From contig JALFTI010000011.1 in assembly GCA_022778585.1 (NCBI GenBank), forward strand, positions 1-64,000: a DNA stretch of 64,000 nt, written 5' to 3'. Shown here one piece after another: positions 24,807 to 34,357 of the stretch. Each line of letters starts with the position of its first letter. Position 1 is the first letter of the stretch. The position numbers and the translations under genes were made by a program. A model generated the notes under the pieces. The model was not told the origin of the DNA, did not search any database, and saw only the letters and a program-made list of their open reading frames with translations. This stretch comes from Pygmaiobacter massiliensis. Its GTDB lineage: Bacteria; Bacillota; Clostridia; Oscillospirales; Ruminococcaceae.

Positions 24807-26978
24807 ATGGAATGGAAAATAGCGCTGGCAGGCAACCCAAACTGCGGCAAAACCACCCTGTTCAACGCCCTTACCGGCAGCAGCCAGTATGTGGGCAACT
24901 GGCCGGGCGTAACGGTAGAAAAAAAGGAAGGGCGGCTTAAAGGCCACAAAAATGTCATCATTCAGGACCTGCCGGGCATTTATTCGCTTTCGCCCTATAC
25001 GCTGGAAGAGGTAGTGGCCAGGGAATACCTGGTCGGCCAGCGGCCGGACGCCATTTTAAACATTGTGGACGGCACCAATATGGAGCGCAACCTTTACCTG
25101 ACCACCCAGCTTTTGGAGCTGGGCATTCCGGTGGTGCTGGCGGTAAACATGATGGACCTTGTGCGCAAAAACGGCGACCAGATCGACCCCGAAAAACTGG
25201 CCCAGGCACTGGGCTGCCAGGTGGTAGAGATTAGCGCCTTAAGGGGCGAAGGGGTAATGGAAGCAGCCAAAGCGGCCTTGCAGCTGGCGCAGACGCCCGG
25301 CCAAATGCAGCCCGCGCCGGTTTTTGCAAACAGTGTGGAGCAGGCCCTTTCCCAAATAGAAGCGTGCATTGCCCCAAAGGCCGGCGCGCAAACGGCGCGG
25401 TTTTACGCCATTAAGCTGTTCGAGCGGGACGAAAAGGCGCAAGAACAGCTAAACCTGCCAAAGCAGCTGGCAGACCAGCTGGAAGCCTGGATTGCCGCTT
25501 GTGAAAAGCAGCTGGAGGATGATTCCGAAAGCATTCTTACAAACCAGCGGTATGCGTATATCCATACGGTGGTGGAAAGCGCGGTGCAAAAAAAAGCAGC
25601 CGCCCACCAAATGACCCATTCGGATAAAATAGACCGGGTGGTGACCAACCGCATTTTGGCGCTGCCGCTTTTTGCGTGCATTATGTTTTTGGTTTACTGG
25701 CTTTCCATGGGGCCGCTTGGCACCTTTTTGACCGATTGGACCAACGATGTATTCGCCGCCGCCTGGCTGCAGGAGGGTTCGCGAAGCGTGCTGGAAAGCT
25801 GGGGCGTGGCCGGCTGGCTGGTGGGCCTTGTTTCGGACGGTATCATCGGCGGCGTGGGGGCTGTGCTGGGCTTTGTGCCGCAAATGCTGGTTTTGTTTGT
25901 GCTTTTGGCCATTTTGGAGGATGTGGGGTATATGGCCCGCATTGCCTTTATTCTGGACCGTATTTTCCGCCGGTTTGGCCTTTCGGGCAAAAGCTTTATT
26001 CCCATGCTGATCGGTTCGGGCTGCGGCGTGCCGGGGGTTATGGCTTCCCGCACCATTGAAAACGAGCGCGACCGCAGAATGACCATTATGACCACCTGCT
26101 TTGTGCCCTGCGGGGCAAAAATGCCCATTGTGGGCCTGTTTGCCGGCGCGCTGTTCGGCGGCAGCGGCCTGGTGGCGGTTTCGGCCTATTTTATAGGGGT
26201 GGCAGCCATTGTAATAAGCGGCGTTATGCTAAAAAAGACCCGCTATTTTGCCGGTGAAGTGGCGCCGTTTGTTATGGAACTGCCGGCCTACCATCTGCCC
26301 AGCAGCAAAAATGTGCTGAACGCCACCTGGGAACGGGGCTTTTCCTTCATTAAGCGGGCTGGCACGGTCATTGTGGCGTCCTCGGTTATTTTGTGGTTTT
26401 TGCAGGGGTTTGGGTTTGCAAACGGCCAGCTTGTTATGGTGGAAGATAACAACACCAGCCTGCTTGCCCTTCTGGGCAGCGCGGTGGCCTTTGTGTTTGC
26501 GCCGCTGGGCTTTGGCGATTGGCAATCGGCGGTGGCCACCTTTACCGGCCTGATTGCCAAGGAAAATGTGGTCTCTACCTTTGGGGTACTGTTCCATGTG
26601 GGGGCCGAAGTTGCGGAGGATGACCCCAACCTGTGGGCGGCGGTGGCCGGGCACTATTCGGCCCTTACCGCGTATAGCTTTATGGTGTTTAACCTGCTGT
26701 GTGCGCCCTGCTTTGCGGCTATGGGAGCCATTAAGCGGGAGATGGCAAACCCCAAATGGACCCTTGCGGCCATTGGCTATATGTGTGGGTTTAGCTATGT
26801 GGTTTCGTTTATTGTATACCAGCTGGGCAGCCTTTTTATGGGCGGTAGCTTTGGCGTAGGCAGCGCGGCGGCCATTTTGGCGGTTTTGCTTTTGGTCTAT
26901 TTGGTTGTGCGCCGTACCCCCAAGCCGGAAAAACGCCTTGCGGCGAAAAAAATGGCTGTAAACGCCGGCGCCCAGTAA
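24807..26978 (+). CDS. feoB: Ferrous iron transporter FeoB
   Basis: 723 residues. The N-terminal G domain has G1 GNPNCGKTT (9-17), NWPGVTVEKKEG, DLPGIYSLSPY and NMMD. The C-terminal half carries the Gate/core membrane segments with GSGCGVPG and MTTCFVPCGAKMPIV (conserved Cys) and about ten helices. It imports Fe2+ across the inner membrane under anaerobic, iron-poor conditions. ATG 24807 follows GAGAGGAG. It ends 25 bases before its small Cys-rich partner. Confidence 0.97.
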   Translation: MEWKIALAGNPNCGKTTLFNALTGSSQYVGNWPGVTVEKKEGRLKGHKNVIIQDLPGIYSLSPYTLEEVVAREYLVGQRPDAILNIVDGTNMERNLYLTTQLLELGIPVVLAVNMMDLVRKNGDQIDPEKLAQALGCQVVEISALRGEGVMEAAKAALQLAQTPGQMQPAPVFANSVEQALSQIEACIAPKAGAQTARFYAIKLFERDEKAQEQLNLPKQLADQLEAWIAACEKQLEDDSESILTNQRYAYIHTVVESAVQKKAAAHQMTHSDKIDRVVTNRILALPLFACIMFLVYWLSMGPLGTFLTDWTNDVFAAAWLQEGSRSVLESWGVAGWLVGLVSDGIIGGVGAVLGFVPQMLVLFVLLAILEDVGYMARIAFILDRIFRRFGLSGKSFIPMLIGSGCGVPGVMASRTIENERDRRMTIMTTCFVPCGAKMPIVGLFAGALFGGSGLVAVSAYFIGVAAIVISGVMLKKTRYFAGEVAPFVMELPAYHLPSSKNVLNATWERGFSFIKRAGTVIVASSVILWFLQGFGFANGQLVMVEDNNTSLLALLGSAVAFVFAPLGFGDWQSAVATFTGLIAKENVVSTFGVLFHVGAEVAEDDPNLWAAVAGHYSALTAYSFMVFNLLCAPCFAAMGAIKREMANPKWTLAAIGYMCGFSYVVSFIVYQLGSLFMGGSFGVGSAAAILAVLLLVYLVVRRTPKPEKRLAAKKMAVNAGAQ

Positions 26979-27003
26979 GCACAAAGAAAGGAGCGGTTTT
27001 TCT

Positions 27004-27171
27004 ATGAATTTTCCCACCTTTGTTGTGGCAGTAGTGGTATTTGGCGCGTTTTTTGCCATTTTGGCCCGGGGCTTTTGGAATAAAAAACACCACAAAAGCT
27101 CCTGCAGCTGCAGCTGCGGCGGCTGCGGCTGCTGTGCCAGCGCAGCCTGCGGCAAAGGCACGGCTAAATAA
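27004..27171 (+). CDS. FeoB-associated Cys-rich membrane protein
   Basis: 55 residues, too short for many gene finders. One N-terminal membrane helix (about 5-22) is followed by a basic stretch and a Cys-rich tail with CSCSCGGCGCC and a final Cys (8 Cys in all). It starts at ATG 27004 after AAAGGAG and follows feoB directly. The PF12669 family has exactly this design and is always found beside feoB; a role as iron chaperone or FeoC substitute is proposed but unproven. Confidence 0.9.
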   Translation: MNFPTFVVAVVVFGAFFAILARGFWNKKHHKSSCSCSCGGCGCCASAACGKGTAK

Positions 27172-27210
27172 CCTAAATAACGCCCGGCTTGCGGGCAAAT
27201 TCATCCATAC

Positions 27211-27246
27211 AGCCGGCGCGGCAAAATGCCGCGCCGGCTATTTTTT
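27211..27246 (+). terminator. feo operon terminator
   Basis: A perfect 12-bp stem AGCCGGCGCGGC with complement around AAAAT, followed by A and six T. Confidence 0.92.
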
Positions 27247-27878
27247 GCGCTTTGTGCCGCCAAAGTTTTGGAAAAAACGCTTTAAAATGCAATATAAAGC
27301 AAAAAGCATGCAAAAAATAGCCGCCTTTTGGCGGCTATCTGCTAAAAGGCCCAAAGCGCTGCACAAAAGAGGCCTTTTGCGCAGCGCACCGCTTTAAAAA
27401 ATACAAAATGGTACTTTTGTTTGCAAGGGCATATGCCTTGGGTATTGCTTTTTTTGGGGGGCCTGCGGGTATTTTATGTACCAAATGCGCCGTCCGGCAA
27501 AATGAGAGTTGTGCTTTTTAAAAGTAAAAGGTTACAAAAGGCAAACACCAGTCTGCGCCGGTCTCACATCTTGAAAAGCAGGGCAAAAAGCCCCGTCGGG
27601 CTTTTTGGGCGGTGCAGCTTTCCAATCAGCCGGCGGCAAAAGGCCGGCCGCTCTTTGTCGGGCTTTTCGCAAAAAGATAACGGCAACCAGTCAATAGGTA
27701 ACGGCAAAATGCCTAAAAAATTGACGAATTATCCTGTTTTTTTACAATATGCACATAACATTTATTGGATTTGTGAAAACTGCCCGGCTTGGGTGAAAGC
27801 CGGGCGTGCTTTTCTTATCCTGCGCATGATAACAGCTGGCCGGCAAACCGTTCTGGATGGGAAAAGGAGAAAAGGTTT
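27247..27878. other. Intergenic leader region of the zinc-ribbon island
   Basis: No gene seen. It contains a second hairpin (AGCCGCC-TTTT-GGCGGCT, 27317-27336), a promoter-like TTGACG near 27721 with an AT-rich -10 region near 27746, and a leader hairpin GCCCGGCTT...AAGCCGGGC at 27782-27805 followed by TGCTTTTC, which looks like an attenuator. Confidence 0.5.
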
Positions 27879-28517
27879 ATGGAATATTTGTTGGACCCCC
27901 CCTATCTGTTTTACCTGCTGTTACTGGTAAGCACTTTGTTTTTATCTGCTTTCTTTTTGCCGGTTCCGCTTCTTTTTGCACACCTGCGCGAAAAGAAAAT
28001 CACCATGGGACGGCACTTTTTTATCTGCTATGTGGGCAATTTTGTGGTCATGCTGCTTCTTTGGAAATGGCTTGGCTCTTTCTATAGCGAATGGTATTTT
28101 GCTGTTACGCCGGCGGCCGGTGCAATTGGGGTGCGCAAATTAAGGCGCAAGGACCTTTTGTATACCCGCCCGCTGCCTGAAAAAAGAAAAAGAAACCGCA
28201 AAAAAGACTGCACTGCACCCTCCCAAGGCGGTGCACCTACCCAAAGTGCAGAATTTTTCCAAAGCGAAGTACCCTTCCAGAAAGGTGCGCCCTTCCCGGG
28301 TACCGTGTCTGCCGAAAGCACTGCACCCACCCAAAATGCTGTGCCTTTCCAGGAAAGTGTGTCTGCCCAAACGGTTCCACCGACCGAAAGCGACACCAGT
28401 GCCCAGAACACTGTGCCTGGGCAGCCGGCCATGGAGTTTTGTTATCAGTGCGGCAGCCGGCTTTTGCCCAACAGCCGTTTTTGCCAAAACTGCGGGGCGC
28501 AAATTCCAACTAAGTAA
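27879..28517 (+). CDS. Two-helix membrane protein with C-terminal zinc ribbon (paralogue 1)
   Basis: 212 residues, ATG after AAAAGGAG. Two hydrophobic segments (about 8-30 and 46-66), with LFAHLREKKITMGRHFFICYVGN between them. A long Ser/Thr/Pro/Gln-rich linker (about 105-185) contains near-repeats of the TQxA-PFQ type. The C-terminus is a zinc ribbon: FCYQCGSRLLPNSRFCQNCGAQ with two CxxC pairs. The layout suggests a tethered sensor or scaffold. Function unknown; it is homologous to the next gene. Confidence 0.7.
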   Translation: MEYLLDPPYLFYLLLLVSTLFLSAFFLPVPLLFAHLREKKITMGRHFFICYVGNFVVMLLLWKWLGSFYSEWYFAVTPAAGAIGVRKLRRKDLLYTRPLPEKRKRNRKKDCTAPSQGGAPTQSAEFFQSEVPFQKGAPFPGTVSAESTAPTQNAVPFQESVSAQTVPPTESDTSAQNTVPGQPAMEFCYQCGSRLLPNSRFCQNCGAQIPTK

Positions 28518-28650
28518 AAAATTACAGCCCATTTCAGCCCGCCCGACAGGTGCGGTACACAGCCGGTGCAAAACGGTATAGGGGGCATTTTAAGGCGGCT
28601 TATTTTGCGGCGGGTTTTGTGCCTAAGCGGCCCAAAACGGAGGAGAAAAC

Positions 28651-29172
28651 ATGTTGATGAACGGGCTTGTCTACCTTAGCCAAGAGATTACAGAACCTTT
28701 TATTTTTTCAGCCTTTGGGTATGCATGATGATGCAACATGCGGTGTTTCCTGTTTGCTTTGCCCATTGCCGGCAAAAAAAGATTACACAGGGTAGGTTTT
28801 TGCTGCTTTGCTTTTTGGTTAATTTAGGCGTATCGCTTTTGTTTTGGGGCATAGAGGGCAGCCTTGAAAAGCCGCCCTGCTTTTTGTGGACCCTGGTATT
28901 TTGGGCGGTGGGCAGCCATATTTTAAAAAAGCGCGGTGTTTTGGGACACCGTGTTTCCAAAGCAAAAAAAATGCCGCTTAATGGGGGCGATATGGGTTTG
29001 CGGTCCCAGCCGTCCCAGCAGAAGGCGGATGCTTTGGAGCTGCCCGGTGAAAACGGGCAGATTTTGTTTTGTATAAAATGCGGGGAGAAGCTTGTGCCCC
29101 AAAGCTGTTTTTGCCCAAACTGCGGTGCAAAGCTGCGAAAGGAAGAGGAAGATGAATTGCCCCCCACTGTAA
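28651..29172 (+). pseudogene. Zinc-ribbon membrane protein paralogue 2, frameshifted
   Basis: A strong site (CGGAGGAG) precedes ATG 28651, but that frame stops after about 25 codons at TGA near 28726. The homologous body (CFAHCRQKKITQGRFLLLCFLVNLGVSLLFW, matching paralogue 1) is one frame over from about 28720. It ends in a zinc ribbon FCIKCGEKLVPQSCFCPNCGAKL. At its 3' end a six-C run displaces the stop; with five C it would end ELPPL* at 29172 and overlap the next gene. Translation from ATG 28725 alone lacks a ribosome site. Confidence 0.7.
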
Positions 29173-30658
29173 AAATGCATTGCCTCAGGGCAGCGTGTTC
29201 TGCCCGTACTGCGGCGTGAAGCTGCAGCCTAAAACCGATGCAAGCGGGCCCAGTATAGCGCATGGCATAAAAGACATGCCGGATGCTTTGGCAAAAGAAA
29301 AAGCGCGGCAAGAAAGCGCACCTGCGCCCACCCCAGCACAGCAGCAGGAAAGCACAGCAAACGCAGCCCCCAATGCCCTGCAGGAAAAAGGGCAGCAGGC
29401 TGCCCAAAACGCGCCGCAGCAGGCTGCCCAAAACGCGCCGCAGCAGGCGGAAAAAAGCGCCCCAAACGAGCCATACAGCGCCTTTTTGGAAGACCAGCAG
29501 GAAACAGAGCCGCTGTTTTTGCGGGCATACCAGGCCTACACCAGCACCGAAGAGGAAAAGCAAAAATTTTTGCAGCAGCTTTTGGGCAGTGCCGAGCTGC
29601 GAAGCGCCTATCTGGCCGAGTGCGACCGTCTGCAAAGAGAGCAAAAATATAAAGTAAAAAGAAACTACAAACAATCCTACCTGGACTTTATGGCCATGCT
29701 GCACAGGGTGTATTTTTCCGGGCAGGAAGGTGCAGAGCCGTCCGGCTTGCCGGTAAACGAAAGCAAGGTCCAAAAAACTTTGGCCAGCTGGCGGGCCAAA
29801 CAAAGCGGGCATAGCGCTCCGTTTGGCCAAAGCATCCTTGGCAGCGCGGCTAGCGAACCCTGCGCCGATAGCTTTTATGGGCAAACGCAGCCGCTGGCGC
29901 GAACCTTTAAAAAACATAAGGTTTTGGGCATAGCAGCCCTGGTGGCGGCGGTTCTTTTGGTGGGCACGGGCCGGTATGTGGGCATCACCTACCGCAAAGC
30001 GGTAGCTGCTTTGGAGAGCGAGCAGTTTTCCAAGGCGCAGCAGTATTTTGACGCTATTCCGGCAGGGCATTTGCTGTTTGCCGAACAGTATGCCTACGCA
30101 CGGGCCAACGCCTTGCTGGAGCAGAGAGACTATGCACAGGCCCTCATTTTTTTCCGAAAGCTGGACGAGGAACTGGTCTCTCAGGAATTGATTGATTCAA
30201 TCCTGCCCACAGCATATGTGCGGGGGCAGAAGGCTTACCGAGAGGGAAATCTGGACTCGGCCCAACAAATTTTTGAAGCGGCAGGGGATTATAGGCGCAG
30301 CGAGGACTACCTGCAGCTGATCTTTTGCAAGACACGCGATCCTTCCAGCTGGGAAAACGAGAGCGGCATCTATGAAAAGCGCAAACAGTCCATCGGTTTT
30401 GAGGACGCGGACGAAAATTTGCTGTCCAGCACCAAACTGTCCAAACAGTTTTTGGACGGCAATTGGGAAAATTACCCCTACTATTTTTATTTAGATATTG
30501 TGGCGGACAAGGCCTGGGGTAACCTGCCCAGAGATCCCGATCTGCATACCTTTGCCATTGAAAAGGATACCTATTACCTGAGCGGTGAGCCGTGTTTTCG
30601 GTTTTCTGTTTTGGACGAGGATATCATAAAGGTTTACTGCTACGAAGGTGGGCTTTAA
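29153..30658 (+). pseudogene. Zinc-ribbon/TPR-like membrane protein, paralogue 3, start-proximal frameshift
   Basis: ATG 29153 follows GGAAGAGG. Its frame (MNCP) is broken by one extra C in a six-C run; with five C it reads MNCPHCKNALPQGSVFCPYCGVKLQPK and stays open to 30658. A Gln/Ala-rich region with AAQNAPQQ repeats (about 60-100), a charged domain, one membrane helix (about 265-285) and a helical TPR-like extracellular domain follow (FSKAQQYFDAI, YAQALIFFRKL). The remainder is intact, so this may be a reversible or artefactual break. Function unknown. Confidence 0.65.
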
Positions 30659-31048
30659 ATCCATATATTCGTTGACTCGAGAAGCAACTCCACCGTTTTT
30701 ACCTTTTTCAAAAGGAGGTATACAAGATACTGTTGCTAAATAAAAAAAAGAAAACAGCGCCATGTTGTCGCCTTTCGTCCAATCTCTTCCTTTGTAATCG
30801 ATCGCACCATAGGACGGGAGCATCGTCTCTTTATTCGTATGAATTGCATGAAGTTGTCCGACCATATATCGAATCGTATTTTCGTATTCATCTAATTTTT
30901 CTTTGTCTAATTCTAATGTAGGAGCTTTATCTCGTAGAGCTGTTGCATAAAAATTAGCTGTTATTACCCGCTTAGTTGAATCACTTTTTTTACATTCTTT
31001 CATAATCCGGTAGATGTTGCGGGGTGTCAGTTCCAATTTTTCAAAATT
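30639..31048 (-). pseudogene. Truncated copy 3 of the ELTPRN-domain family
   Basis: The intact stretch runs from NFEKLELTPRNIYRIMKECKK through GQLHAIHTNKETMLPSYGAIDYKG and FFYLATVS to NEYMDLKPTF. It lacks the N-terminal domain present in copy 2 and has no start codon or ribosome site at its visible beginning. It is a degenerate direct duplicate of the copy 2 C-terminal block, 452 bp away. Its frame runs on into the antisense of the zinc-ribbon gene, which is not expected to be coding. Confidence 0.6.
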
Positions 31049-31058
31049 CTCGCTCCTG

Positions 31059-31919
31059 TTAATTTTCCTCCTCTTTGCTCTCCGGGGGCCAGAAGGTGGG
31101 CTTTAACTCCACAAAATCTCCAATCGGACTTACAACCCCTCCCTGCTTGTTTTTTTCAAAAAACGGCATAGCCATGGCTCCAGTAGCCAGATAGAATAAA
31201 CCAAACAGCGCCAGGTTATCCTTATTTGCCCAATCATCCCCCTTGTAATTTATTGCGCCGTAAGACGGAATCAAATTTTGTTTATGAGTATGCACAGCGT
31301 GAAGCTGACCGAGCATATACGGAAGAGTACTTCTGTTATCTAAGAATTTTTCTTTATCGAATTCCAATTTGGGAGCAGTTTGCCTCGCGGTCGGAGAGTA
31401 AAAATTACTTTTAATCACATGCCTTGGTCGCCTCTGTCGCTTTACACTCCTGCATGATGCGGTAGACATTCCGAGGTGTCAGTTCCAGCTTTTCCAACCC
31501 GCTGTATTTTACAAGGGCATTGAGCACATCGCAGAGGTAGGAAGCATACGAAGAAGCGCACCGCTTCAGGGCAGTTCCGTCCTGATAATTCAGCCGCAAG
31601 CAGCCGGGCTTGTCGCTGCACAATGCCGCCCCGCACAGTCCATGTAGCGGTGCGGGCGTTTCTCAGCCCTTCCCATACAGGGCGCCTTTGCTCAAAAGAT
31701 ATCCGTCCTTGCCGGAGTGGAGCGGGGGCGTGTCCATCAGCGCAATCACATCCCCCGCTGCGCAGCCGTGCCCGTAGGCTTTCAGCACATTTTCCATCAC
31801 AGACCGCTTCCGTTCATCCGCTGGGACAAAGCAGGCAGGCTTTTGGTGTGGTATTTCCCTGATACTGCCTGGAAGATAACCCACAGCTTTGAATTTCGTA
31901 TCAATATATTTCGCATCAT
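31059..31919 (-). pseudogene. Copy 2 of the island family, two frameshifts and a nonsense codon
   Basis: Two adjacent ATGs at 31919 and 31916 follow AAAGGGGG. A frameshift near the start joins to KAVGYLPGSIREIPHQK. The N-terminal domain contains DVIALMDTPPLHSGKDGYLLSKGALYGKG, interrupted by TGA at 31663, then continues LRLNYQDGTALKRCASSYASYLCDVLN. The C-terminal block (ELTPRNVYRIMQECK) shifts frame near 31425 before VIKSNFYSPTARQTAPKLEFD and ends KPTFWPPESKEEEN. The N-terminal part resembles a PH-like domain (inference). Clearly non-functional as sequenced. Confidence 0.75.
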
Positions 31920-32061
31920 TTTCCCCCTTTGTTTTTCCTCAAAAGAGTTTGGCCGAATTGCTTTATTTCTTGCAGATGTCGACTCCATATCGGGGGCATA
32001 CTTCTTACAAAAGCTCTGCCATCACCTGTTTTTCGGTCTCAGAAAAATCGAGGAACCTTCC

Positions 32062-33397
32062 TCAGCCCTTTTCCACATCTTTTTCCAGCTTTCCAAAGAA
32101 TCCCCCAAGATGTTGGCCCAATAACTGCATATTCCAATCAAACCAGTACTGCGCCCTTTCCTCGCTCTGCTCGGTGCCGTCGCCTTCTCTGCACATGATA
32201 CCGCATTGCAGCATTGCATCACTGCAGCCCTGTTCAGCAGCTTTTTCATACCGGAAAAATGCCTTAACAGAGTCTTTCTCTGTGCCCAAGCCCTTATCAT
32301 ACATTTCGCCGCATTTGAATGGGGCTTCCATATCTCCGTCTTTGGCCAGCAACCACCACCACTCCAGCGCACGCTCATAATCTCCGCTCTTATAAGCATT
32401 TTGTGCCTTGGGCGTATACAATAGTTTTCTCTTATGCTTTTCTATGCGGTCGATTTTCTCCTGAGCAGATTCATCGCCGGCATCCCTGGCTTTTATGTAC
32501 CAATCCAGCGCCCTGTCTTCACTGACCGAAAATCCAAGCCCTCTCTCATGCAGATCTCCCAATGCGCTCATCGCTTTGGCATATCCCGGTTCTGCAGCTC
32601 GGTTAAACCATGTAAAAGCCTTATCGTCGTCTGCTTTGGTTCCTTCTCCATCCCGGTACATGGATCCCGCTCGGTACTGTGCCTCTGCATTGCCGTGCTC
32701 GCCGCTGGCACAGAAATCGAATAAAGCGCTTTCCATATCCTTTTTTTCGCCTCCTTCGCCATTGTAGCGCATCTTTGCGTAGTACAACTGGCCTGTGGCA
32801 TCGTCCAGGATGGCAGCCTTTCTAAACCAATCAAGCGCCTTCTCCTTGTCTTCTTCAGTACCCTTGCCTGCTGCATACATTTTTCCGCAGCAGATCTGCG
32901 CAGGAATATAGTCTCTTTTGGCCGCTTCCCAAAACAATTCTAAAGCCCCGGCATAGTTTTCCTGTTCGTATGCCTGCTGTCCTTGGGAAAATACAGCGGC
33001 GCATTCCGCTACATTTTTTACACTCTCATTGAGCACGGCGCAGAGATAGGAAGAATATCGGCGTCCATCTGCCTCCAGAACCGTCCCGTCTTCGTAGAGC
33101 AGGGACATATAGCTGGGGCTGCCGCTTTTGACCGATGCGCTTTTCAGCCCATTTAGCGGTATCGGCTGTTGAAAGCTCTTACCATACATCGCATATAAAC
33201 TCAAAAGATATCCGTCTTTGCCTGACTGAAACAAAGTCGTGTCCATCAGGGCAACCTGATTAAACCTTCCGCAGCCGGAAGCATAAGACTTCTTGGCATT
33301 TCTGGACTGCAGCTACCCCAGCCTCTCACGACGGCCTAAAGTAAAAACCTTTTTCGTGCGGAACCGTTTTAATCGCCTGTAAGATTATGTTTTTCAT
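32062..33397 (-). pseudogene. Sel1-repeat protein, copy 1 of the island family, 5' end broken
   Basis: ATG 33397 follows GATAGGAG and gives MKNIILQAIKTVPHEKGFYF before a TGA; a frameshift and a TAG near 33300-33330 separate it from the long intact frame. That frame holds the same N-terminal domain as copy 2 (VALMDTTLFQSGKDGYLLSLYAMYGK...YSSYLCAVLN), then about six Sel1-like repeats with patterns such as GKMYAAGKGTEEDKEKALDWFRKAA. Sel1 repeats mediate protein contacts. Translation could still begin inside (for example near 33246), leaving most of the protein. Confidence 0.75.
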
Positions 33398-33419
33398 ATT
33401 GTTTTCTCCTATCAACATC

Positions 33420-33660
33420 AAAAAAATTTTCCGAGCATTTTTTCTTTCCATATTTTTTCAGCAATGCCCGCAATTCCAGCCGGTCGTTCTGTGGGGCTAT
33501 CCCAGCCAGAACCGAACCGGCTTCCAACCCCATTTCGGCGTATTGCGCCACTTTCGGCTTGTTCTTCATATGAATTTTGTTTCATTATATCTAACATCCA
33601 CAAGAACGGCAGAAAAGGCTCATCATAAACCATTCTGCAGCGATTTTTTCGATGAATCAT
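33420..33660 (-). pseudogene. Degraded small gene, unrecognised
   Basis: On the minus strand a start-like MMSLFCRSCGC, a possible zinc-ribbon beginning, is broken by TAG. Two overlapping frames continue, one containing MKNKPKVAQYAEMGLEAGSVLAGI and RLELRALLKKYGKK. No frame is convincing by itself. It lies directly upstream of the Sel1 gene and is probably a remnant of another zinc-ribbon member. Confidence 0.35.
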
Positions 33661-33685
33661 AGAAATCTACTGACAGTATGACCAG

Positions 33686-33937
33686 TCAATCCAGTCCTGG
33701 CTGCGGAAGTTCTGTTACGGTTCGCAGGTATTCTTCCGGATCGCCATTCAAAATCAATTCCGCATACGACAGCGGATCGTTGTAGATGAGCCAGTCCCGT
33801 TCAGACCGCTGGAAACGACTATTCGCCACCTCATTCTCAACAGCGGTACAGTTCATGGAAATCATGCCTCCGTCAGAATATTGCAGGTCAACACAACCGG
33901 CATCTATGTTAAACTCACAGGAAAGTAATGTTTTCAT
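33686..33937 (-). CDS. Small DUF6061-like protein
   Basis: 83 residues, ATG 33937 with AAGGA eight bases upstream. The sequence MKTLLSCEFNIDAGCVDLQYSDGGMISMNCTAVENEV followed by SERDWLIYNDPLSYAELILNG matches a family of small conserved proteins often near mobile elements in gut Firmicutes. Function unknown. The gene is intact in contrast to the neighbouring degraded array. Confidence 0.65.
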   Translation of the reverse strand: MKTLLSCEFNIDAGCVDLQYSDGGMISMNCTAVENEVANSRFQRSERDWLIYNDPLSYAELILNGDPEEYLRTVTELPQPGLD

Positions 33938-33970
33938 AATGCTATCCTTCAATATAAACTATGTTAACAA

Positions 33971-34012
33971 AAAAACTCCCGCCTAATTCCTGTTAGGAAT
34001 CAGACGGGAGTT
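33971..34012 (-). terminator. Terminator after the 78-aa membrane protein gene
   Basis: A long imperfect stem AACTCCCG...CGGGAGTT with inner ATTCCT/AGGAAT, followed on the minus strand by seven T. Confidence 0.85.
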
Positions 34013-34055
34013 CCGTATGCACCCGAAAACCGTCAGCTAACAGTTGATAAGTAAT

Positions 34056-34292
34056 TTAGTTCCTTATCACTGTTAAGCCAAGGCCCGCCAGCATGATGCA
34101 AAGGCCCAAAAAGGCACTGTAATGCAGCCCGTCGGTTTGGCCCGACCAAACCGAAAGTCCCAGCAGGGAGAAGATCCTATCTCCCAAACAAAAGCCGTTT
34201 TCACCGAAGCTTGTGCCAAATAAAAAACCAAAAAGCGCTAAAATAAGCCCCAAAGCACGCTGCTTCCAAAAGGCAGGCCGGCTCTCTTTCAT
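34056..34292 (-). CDS. Small two-helix membrane protein
   Basis: 78 residues; AAGGGGAG precedes the ATG by eight bases. Two hydrophobic stretches (about 13-30 and 58-75) are joined by a polar loop. It follows the terminator of the polysaccharide operon on the same strand. No family recognised. Confidence 0.6.
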   Translation of the reverse strand: MKESRPAFWKQRALGLILALFGFLFGTSFGENGFCLGDRIFSLLGLSVWSGQTDGLHYSAFLGLCIMLAGLGLTVIRN

Positions 34293-34310
34293 ATAAAGCT
34301 CCCCTTTGGT

Positions 34311-34347
34311 AAAAAGGCCCGCTTTCTGCTAAAGAAAAGCGGGCTTT
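34311..34347 (-). terminator. Terminator of the sugar transferase operon
   Basis: AAAGCCCGCTTT pairs with AAAGCGGGC, followed on the minus strand by CTTTTT. Confidence 0.88.
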
Positions 34348-34357
34348 GGTTTTGCTG

